The notes under the pieces are model-generated. The model ran no database searches. It was not told the DNA's origin and saw nothing but the letters and a program-made list of their open reading frames with translations. Of a stretch of 12,833 nt of DNA, positions 6,162-10,858 are shown piece by piece. Source of the stretch: Bacillota bacterium (GTDB lineage: Bacteria > Bacillota > Clostridia > Lachnospirales > Cellulosilyticaceae); NCBI GenBank assembly GCA_023410675.1, contig JAEYPM010000097.1, positions 1 to 12,833 of the forward strand. Direction: 5' to 3'. The translations under genes and the position numbers were made by a program. Position 1 is the stretch's first letter, and every line of letters begins with the position of its first letter.

Positions 6162-6728
6162 CTAGGGCAATAAAGGCTTATATGCCTCCACTCTTACCTC
6201 GACAATATAATTCCCCTTTACCTCCATAGAAACAGGCAAATATTCTTGAGGGTTATTCAAAATTTGTATTTCATAGAACGGATTCATCCCAATAACCCTA
6301 CCATTTTGTTTTATATCTTTGCTTCCAAATTCTATAGTCTTTTTCCCAAGGATATTTTCTTCATACCAAGACGTTCTACTATCCCACCTATCTCTTTTTA
6401 GTAATTCTGTAACCATCCATTCCCCATAGAAATCTCTTCTTGAGTAATTAAGCTCTTGTCTCCACTGTTTCTCTGCTTCTTCAATTTTATATTCTATTAG
6501 ATAATCTTGCATTTCATCCTTCTCTTTGGGAGACATTACTTCTGTATTATTAAGATCTCCTTGAACTATCGCCTCAGATGTTTGCACATCATTCGATGCC
6601 ACTTGTTTACTTTGCAAACTCATTTCATATCTTAGATATAGATTTAAAACTAAAATCAAGACATTAATTATTAAAATAAAAAATAAAACCATATGCTTAT
6701 AACTTGTATTAAACTTATTTTTCATCAT
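6162..6728 (-). CDS. Truncated paralogue of the 232-aa FYGEW membrane protein
   Basis: 188 residues: one N-terminal membrane anchor (about 12-34), a charged stalk and most of the beta-rich FYGEWxV domain (starting D-F-Y-G-E-W-M-V). It is nearly identical in its core to the 232-aa protein encoded at 10149-10847, but ends early with Y-K-P-L-L-P in place of the last 50 residues, so it lacks the final strands with the D-A-D-T-L-L and Y-L-K-L-E-R-V motifs. The DNA explains this: CTTATATGCC (6177-6186) matches 10148-10157 and the following GCCTCCACTC matches 10303 onward, so 148 bp between two GCC triplets is missing and the frame is shifted. It may be non-functional. An AAGGGG ribosome binding site precedes tandem ATG codons; the second has better spacing. 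Predicted location is the outer face of the membrane. Confidence 0.75.
   Translation of the reverse strand: MMKNKFNTSYKHMVLFFILIINVLILVLNLYLRYEMSLQSKQVASNDVQTSEAIVQGDLNNTEVMSPKEKDEMQDYLIEYKIEEAEKQWRQELNYSRRDFYGEWMVTELLKRDRWDSRTSWYEENILGKKTIEFGSKDIKQNGRVIGMNPFYEIQILNNPQEYLPVSMEVKGNYIVEVRVEAYKPLLP
6187..6728. repeat. Duplicated segment, partner of 10305-10847
   Basis: The 188-aa gene and the 5' part of the 232-aa gene are direct repeats. The stretch of about 260 bp around 6241-6500 differs from its partner at only a handful of positions by eye, while the N-terminal coding parts are clearly more diverged. Confidence 0.8.
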
Positions 6729-6786
6729 TGACCCCTTACCTTCTACTTCTTATTTCATAAATCCAAATGTACTTATAATAATGGGA

Positions 6787-7224
6787 CTATGGAAATTCCA
6801 TTCGATATTCTAAATCATCAATATACTCGATGCGTTTTAATTCCACATAATAACCATCTTGCTCTGCAATAAGCGTTTCATCATCCATCACATAAAAGCT
6901 GTTAAAAGGAAAGTCACTATTTAATCCCTCATAAAAATCTTCTACCTCAACAAAGGCAAAAAAATTCCCTTTGATGTTAAGCTCATTGATGGCTGGTAAA
7001 TCTTTAATATATGCTTGTGTTTTCGAAATAATAGGAATGATACTTATTTGATACATAGGAAAATTCGTTACCACTTCATTTCCTACTATCACTTTTTCAG
7101 GCAACATGGTAATTTCTGTTCCAATAAGATTACTTTTTTCATTAACCGCACAACTTGAAGTATTAAACAAAATAACAATGCTCATCATTATAACAAACAA
7201 CTTTTTTTCTTTTTTAGTACCCAC
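6787..7224 (-). CDS. Shortened lipoprotein-like paralogue of the 449-aa protein
   Basis: About 145 residues. The signal region (K-K-E-K-K-L-F-V-I-M-M-S-I-V-I-L-F-N-T-S plus S-C) is almost identical to that of the 449-aa protein. It runs directly into a stretch equivalent to the last 90 residues or so of that protein's second domain (F-P-M-Y-Q-I-S-I-I-P, L-P-A-I-N-E-L, F-Y-V-M-D-D-E-T-L-I-A-E, Y-Y-V-E-L-K-R). The first domain and the FYGxW strand of the second are missing, so this looks like an internal-deletion product. The T-S-S-C lipobox is weak, but Cys23 (Cys24 from the ATG) is the only plausible lipid anchor. GTG 7224 is preferred because AAAGGAG lies 6 nt upstream, as for the GTG of the 449-aa gene. 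ATG 7227 is only 3 nt from it. Confidence 0.7.
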   Translation of the reverse strand: MGTKKEKKLFVIMMSIVILFNTSSCAVNEKSNLIGTEITMLPEKVIVGNEVVTNFPMYQISIIPIISKTQAYIKDLPAINELNIKGNFFAFVEVEDFYEGLNSDFPFNSFYVMDDETLIAEQDGYYVELKRIEYIDDLEYRMEFP

Positions 7225-7294
7225 CATTTGCTCCTTTTAAATATCGTAAGATAAATTTATCAACCGTTCTCCTGTTAATCTTGTATTAAAAACA

Positions 7295-7531
7295 TCAATT
7301 TTTCTCATAGTAATACCGCATATCAAGAAGATCTTCATGTTTACACAAAGCAAATAGATGAGAATGTATAAACCACTCTTCTTCATTATCCTCAATATCG
7401 TCATAGCAACTGGCCTCATCAGCCATATATAAGAAGCCCTCTCTGCTAGGTGAGATTGTTAAGAAATTACTTCTCTTATTAACACTTAAGGCACCTTTTA
7501 GCTCCCACTATTTATTATTACATATAAGCAT
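7295..7531 (-). pseudogene. Small ORF broken by an in-frame TAG
   Basis: ATG 7531 has an AGAGGA ribosome binding site 7 nt upstream. The frame reads M-L-I-C-N-N-K, then TAG (7510-7508), then stays open for 70 codons to TGA 7297-7295. The downstream part is strongly protein-like: acidic and aromatic, with E-G-F-L-Y-M-A-D-E-A-S-C-Y-D-D-I, E-E-E-W-F-I-H-S-H-L-F-A-L-C and L-L-D-M-R-Y-Y-Y-E-K-N. No good start codon and ribosome binding site follow the TAG. It is probably a small soluble protein gene inactivated by one nonsense change, or the 3' remnant of a longer one. I do not recognise the family; an immunity-type protein would fit the setting. The 60-aa ORF in another frame over this DNA is its shadow. 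Confidence 0.6.
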
Positions 7532-7582
7532 TTATCATTCCTCTTGACCATTAGCTAAGCTAGCTTTTTCTTCTGTTTCTGT

Positions 7583-7900
7583 CTATATATTCCAATACCT
7601 CTTGCAAAAAGGTAAAGTAGCAATCCATAGCCCTTCAAGAGCACTAACTATAAAAAAAATAATATAAATGATCCATATCATTGAATTAAAAAAATCAAGT
7701 TGCTTAGTCCGTTTTCTTAACACTTTTATTATGTTTGCATCCACTATCTCAAATAAAGCAAAACCTACTATTATTGAAATAAGCCTTATTAATTCCAAAT
7801 AATCTTTTTTTATGATTGCAATTATTATCATGCATAATAATATAGTAATAGGTATGCTGACAAGAACAAATTTGAATATATTTTTTATAAAATGATTCAC
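7583..7900 (-). CDS. Small three-helix membrane protein, unknown function
   Basis: 105 residues from a GTG start with AGAAGGA 7 nt upstream. Three hydrophobic segments are visible (about 8-30, 36-58 and 72-95), separated by short basic or polar loops (I-K-K-D-Y; R-K-R-T-K-Q). There is no catalytic or binding motif and I recognise no family. It is the first gene after the duplicated promoter at 8070-8098, with a leader of about 160 nt. Small polytopic membrane proteins are common immunity partners of envelope-targeting toxins, but that is only suggested by its neighbours. Confidence 0.65.
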   Translation of the reverse strand: MNHFIKNIFKFVLVSIPITILLCMIIIAIIKKDYLELIRLISIIVGFALFEIVDANIIKVLRKRTKQLDFFNSMIWIIYIIFFIVSALEGLWIATLPFCKRYWNI

Positions 7901-8069
7901 TCAAAATTCCTTCTTTTATTGAACACTTTATATTTTTCATTATATTTTATTTATACGTCTCTAAATCTTACTTAAAAAATAATATGTTATATGCCTTAGG
8001 CGTTCTTAACAGTAATAGTATTCAATATTCTTGTTTAAGATTTAATAGCCATTTTGTTTTTACATATAA

Positions 8070-8098
8070 ATCATAACATTTTGTATATTCTAAAACAA
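8070..8098 (-). promoter_or_regulatory. Duplicated promoter, copy B
   Basis: On the minus strand TTGTTT (8098-8093), a 17-bp spacer and TATGAT (8075-8070) preceded by TGT form a sigma-A promoter with an extended -10 element. The whole block, including the spacer, is repeated at 9891-9919. The predicted transcript starts near 8063 and leads into the 105-aa gene and the genes after it. Confidence 0.72.
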
Positions 8099-8201
8099 CT
8101 CTGTTAAGATGCAAAATCTTTTTCATTATATGGTTGGTGAAAAAGAAAAACCATAAGTATCATTGTCAATCTTCTTAACTTACTTTAAGGCAACACAAAA
8201 T

Positions 8202-8241
8202 AGCTGTTTATAACTACTTTTCCTAGTAGCTACAAACAGCT
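8202..8241 (-). terminator. Terminator hairpin, copy B
   Basis: Arms 8225-8241 and 8202-8218 pair over all 17 positions in minus-strand RNA, with two G-U wobbles that would be A/C mismatches on the plus strand, so it is built for minus-strand transcripts. A U-rich ATTTTGTGTT follows. It is a diverged copy of the hairpin at 9974-10013. Confidence 0.7.
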
Positions 8242-8393
8242 TCATTCTCTTCTACTTTCATAGGACGATATAATCTTTTTTCCACTGTCCTATCTCCAAG
8301 GACCCCTTATAGTACTCTTAATATTCAAAGATTAATTGTAATGATAAAAGAAAGTTTAACACCGTAGCAGAAAGCTTCTACATCTCCTAATTA

Positions 8394-8476
8394 TTTTTCT
8401 ACATAACTTGGTTAATAGGAAACTATTTCTAATTCCAAGTAACTTCCTACACCATTTTCTCGTAGTAATATATGGG
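8394..8476 (-). pseudogene. Remnant of the 3' end of an FYGEW membrane-protein gene
   Basis: The minus-strand translation reads I-L-L-R-E-N-G-V-G-S-Y-L-E-L-E-I-V-S-Y, stop, P-S-Y-V-E-K, stop. It matches residues 202-227 of the 232-aa protein (T-L-L-G-E-N-G-V-G-S-Y-L-K-L-E-R-V-S-H-E-P-G-Y-V-E-K), and the DNA matches 10168-10250 closely. No start or upstream part of that gene is left; it sits just after the 449-aa gene. It is a scrap of a third copy of the membrane-protein gene. Confidence 0.75.
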
Positions 8477-8490
8477 ATATGGTAATGTTT

Positions 8491-9840
8491 TTATGGCAAT
8501 TCCATTACAACTTCCACATCTTCAATATATTCACTACGTTTCAGTTCAAGATAATAACCTCTTTCTTCTGCAATCAGCGTCTCATCATCTTTAATATAAA
8601 ACTTATTTAAAGGAGCTTTATAATCTTCATGGGCATACATACTCTCTACCTCTACAAAAATAAAGTATTTTGCCTTTATACCTAGTTCTGCTATAGAGGG
8701 CAATCCCTTTATGTAGATTTGATTATCGGATACAAGAGGAATTATACTTATTCTATACATAGGATGACCTGTAATAAGTTTACCATTTATTTGTATCTCA
8801 TCCCTTAATATGTTTAACTCATCTCCCAAAAGCTCTTTTACTGCTATGTCACTATCCTTATCTATTATTTCAGGTGAGGCCAAAATTTTGTTTACTTTCC
8901 ATTTACCATAAAACATTTTATATCCCATGTTATAATTGGGCTCTTCATCGAGGTTAATTGCAGTATCTTCAATTTGCTCACCTAGATTATAAGTATACTG
9001 TTCTTCCACATTTTCTATATGACTAATACGTTTAAGCTTTATCTTGCGACCTATAATATCACCAAGCATTGTATCATCATCAATTAACATAAAACTGGTA
9101 CATGCTCCTTCAACATCTACATTACGCTGTAAATTAGAGTAGATATGGACACAAACATAATAAGGTTCTTTGGGGCTCTTATAACTCAATTCATCCCACT
9201 GCATATTTTCTTGATAAACATTACGCATATATTTTGATGTTGGATGAATATATGTTGTATATATAGGTTTTGTTGTAACATATGTTTCATTACATTTAAT
9301 GTATTCTGGCATGAATATCATTTTATTCCCTACCATATTTGCCATCCTGTTTGCTGACTTAGAATGCCTTTCTGGATTAAATTCGGAATAGGTATATTCC
9401 ATTACTCCATCTACACGTTCTCCCATTCCTCTTAGTATATTCCCAGTTGATGGATCTTTAACATAGTTAACAGGTTGATGTGACTCTATCAAATTTTCTT
9501 CCTCATCAACTATCATAATTAGTTCTAGGTCTCTTACTTCAACAACTTCCCATTCGCCATAAAACATCTTATACGCACTATTGCATGAGCTTATATCTTT
9601 AAATGACTTATTCTCTTCTATAACGGCACTAGTACCCTCTTTATCATCTTCTACGTTTTTGTCAGTAGGTGTACTTATATCAACAGAATCGCTCTTTCCA
9701 TTAACTTCTTTTGATTCTTCAGTAGTTATAAGTGTGCCAACTGAATTACTCTTTTCATTAACCGCACAATTTGAAGTATTAAATAAAATAACAATGCTCA
9801 TCATTATAACAAACAACTTTTTTTCTTTTTTAGTATCCAC
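8491..9840 (-). CDS. Lipoprotein-like protein with two FYGxW domains
   Basis: 449 residues from a GTG start (AAGGAG 6 nt upstream). A basic start and hydrophobic signal (1-24) lead to Cys25 in a weak lipobox (T-S-N-C), then an acidic low-complexity linker to about 85. Two related beta-rich domains follow: one from 90 (Y-K-M-F-Y-G-E-W-E-V) to about 275 (M-L-I-D-D-D-T-M-L-G, I-K-L-K-R-I), the other from 307 (Y-K-M-F-Y-G-K-W-K-V) to about 441 (Y-I-K-D-D-E-T-L-I, Y-Y-L-E-L-K-R). The W near the start and the closing strands recall small lipocalin-like barrels, but I cannot name a family. It probably sits outside the membrane, lipid-anchored. It has its own promoter. As an intact duplicated-domain member of the array it is a candidate immunity or scavenging protein for the upstream muramidase-like protein. 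Confidence 0.82.
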   Translation of the reverse strand: MDTKKEKKLFVIMMSIVILFNTSNCAVNEKSNSVGTLITTEESKEVNGKSDSVDISTPTDKNVEDDKEGTSAVIEENKSFKDISSCNSAYKMFYGEWEVVEVRDLELIMIVDEEENLIESHQPVNYVKDPSTGNILRGMGERVDGVMEYTYSEFNPERHSKSANRMANMVGNKMIFMPEYIKCNETYVTTKPIYTTYIHPTSKYMRNVYQENMQWDELSYKSPKEPYYVCVHIYSNLQRNVDVEGACTSFMLIDDDTMLGDIIGRKIKLKRISHIENVEEQYTYNLGEQIEDTAINLDEEPNYNMGYKMFYGKWKVNKILASPEIIDKDSDIAVKELLGDELNILRDEIQINGKLITGHPMYRISIIPLVSDNQIYIKGLPSIAELGIKAKYFIFVEVESMYAHEDYKAPLNKFYIKDDETLIAEERGYYLELKRSEYIEDVEVVMELP

Positions 9841-9890
9841 AGTTTACTCCTTGTATAAGGTTAAAATAATCATTTTATGTTTATGTATAA

Positions 9891-9919
9891 ATCATAACAT
9901 TTTGTATATTCTAAAACAA
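9891..9919 (-). promoter_or_regulatory. Promoter of the 449-aa gene, copy A of the duplicated promoter
   Basis: On the minus strand TTGTTT (9919-9914), a 17-bp spacer and TATGAT (9896-9891) with an upstream TGT form an extended -10 promoter. Core and spacer match the copy at 8070-8098 while the sequences further out diverge. The predicted start near 9884 gives a leader of about 44 nt to the GTG. Confidence 0.75.
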
Positions 9920-9973
9920 CGATGTTAGGAAATAAAAATCTTTTTCATTTAATGTTTAATACAGCATAAGAAA

Positions 9974-10013
9974 GGCTGTTAATAACTACTTTGCTTAGCA
10001 GTTACAAACAGCC
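9974..10013 (-). terminator. Terminator hairpin after the 232-aa gene, copy A
   Basis: Arms 9997-10013 and 9974-9990 form a 17-position stem in minus-strand RNA with one mismatch and two wobbles, followed by TTTCTTAT. It lies about 135 bp past the stop of the 232-aa gene and ends the toxin/232-aa transcript before the 449-aa promoter. Confidence 0.65.
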
Positions 10014-10148
10014 CATATTGTTATGCCCTTCTACTTTAATATACCATATAATGTTCTTAGCGATGAGCAAACCTTTAAAATTTTGGGGAACTTAGTATCC
10101 TAGCCCCATGACAATGACACAACTAATTTTTATCTCCTTATTAAAAAC

Positions 10149-10847
10149 TTATATGCCCCCTGGCCACTTTTCTACATAGCCTGGTTCATGTGAAACCCTT
10201 TCTAATTTCAAATAGCTTCCTACACCATTTTCTCCAAGTAATGTATCTGCATCAATTAAATAAAAAATATAGATAACAGGGCTTTGATGAACAATATAAT
10301 CAGCCTCCACTCTTACCTTGACAATATAATTCCCTTTTACCTCCATAGGAATAGGCAAATATTCTTGAGGGTTATTCAAAATTTGTATTTCATAGAACGG
10401 ATTCATCCCAATAACCCTACCATTTTGTTTTATATCTTTTCTTCCAAATTCTATGGTCTTTTTACCGAGAATATTTTCTTCATACCAAGACGTTCTACTA
10501 TCCCACCTATCTCTTTTTAGTAATTCTGTAACCATCCATTCCCCATAGAAATCTCTTCTTGAGTAATTAAGGTCTTGTCTCCACTTTTTCTCTGCTTCTT
10601 CAATTTTATATTCTATCAAATCATCTTGTATTTCATCTTTCTCATCGGGTAATATAACTTGAGTATCATTATCATCATCTTGAGCTATAAGCTTGGATGT
10701 TTGCACATCATTTGATGCCACTTGTTTACTTTGCAAATGTATTTCATATCTTAAATATAGGTTTAAACCTAAAATGAACACATTAAGAATTAATATAAAA
10801 ATTAAAGTTATATGTTTATAATTCACATTAAATTTACTTTTCACCAT
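10149..10847 (-). CDS. Membrane-anchored FYGEW-domain protein, candidate immunity protein
   Basis: 232 residues: N-terminal anchor (about 11-34), a charged, probably helical stalk (35-92) and a beta-rich domain from R-R-D-F-Y-G-E-W-M-V (97-106) to Y-L-K-L-E-R-V (212-218). In between lie L-G-K-K-T-I-E-F, Q-N-G-R-V-I-G-M-N-P-F-Y-E-I and F-Y-L-I-D-A-D-T-L-L-G-E-N-G. The same landmarks recur in the 449-aa lipoprotein. The domain should face the cell wall. The ribosome binding site TAAAGGAG overlaps the stop of the muramidase-like gene, and the ATG is 11 bp from that gene, so the two are translated together. This is the position expected for the cognate immunity gene of a C-terminal toxin domain. 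That role is inference. GTG at the second codon has better spacing and is an alternative start. Confidence 0.8.
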   Translation of the reverse strand: MVKSKFNVNYKHITLIFILILNVFILGLNLYLRYEIHLQSKQVASNDVQTSKLIAQDDDNDTQVILPDEKDEIQDDLIEYKIEEAEKKWRQDLNYSRRDFYGEWMVTELLKRDRWDSRTSWYEENILGKKTIEFGRKDIKQNGRVIGMNPFYEIQILNNPQEYLPIPMEVKGNYIVKVRVEADYIVHQSPVIYIFYLIDADTLLGENGVGSYLKLERVSHEPGYVEKWPGGI

Positions 10848-10858
10848 TGACTCCTTTA

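Larger units (their letters stand above)
7901..8490. other. Long intergenic stretch with promoter, terminator and pseudogene scrap
   Basis: This 590-bp gap holds no intact gene on either strand. Going leftward on the minus strand from the 449-aa gene stop it contains a remnant of the FYGEW membrane-protein 3' end, a terminator hairpin, a strong promoter and the leader of the 105-aa gene. The order remnant-terminator-promoter copies the arrangement at 9841-10200, so the gap is the decayed product of a segment duplication. Confidence 0.7.
9841..10148. other. Intergenic region between the 232-aa and 449-aa genes
   Basis: About 300 bp with no ORF that looks real on either strand. It contains the terminator of the 232-aa gene (9974-10013) and the promoter of the 449-aa gene (9891-9919). 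Between 10014 and 10148 I see nothing else identifiable. Confidence 0.7.

Noticed and set aside
7237..7419. 60-aa minus-strand ORF (starts M-R-P-V-A-M-T)
   Set aside because: It lies in another frame over the TAG-interrupted ORF at 7295-7531, which has the better ribosome binding site and far more protein-like sequence.
7749..7940. 63-aa minus-strand ORF overlapping the 105-aa membrane protein
   Set aside because: Its composition is not protein-like (runs of Y, C and H) and it overlaps the frame that has three clean hydrophobic segments and a good ribosome binding site.
8262..8384. Short palindromes TAGGAC/GTCCTA and GTAGcAG/CTtCTAC
   Set aside because: Stems of only six to seven pairs with large loops or mismatches and no T-run, in a decayed AT-rich gap; no function can be supported.
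8062..9920. Paired repeats as ends of an insertion sequence
   Set aside because: The repeated blocks (8062-8100 and 9883-9920) are direct, contain a promoter rather than terminal inverted repeats, and no transposase-like ORF lies between them.
9581..9928. Plus-strand ORF of 115 aa
   Set aside because: Antisense to the lipoprotein signal and acidic linker of the 449-aa gene; its Ser/Leu-rich composition is what the complement of Glu/Asp/Lys codons gives.
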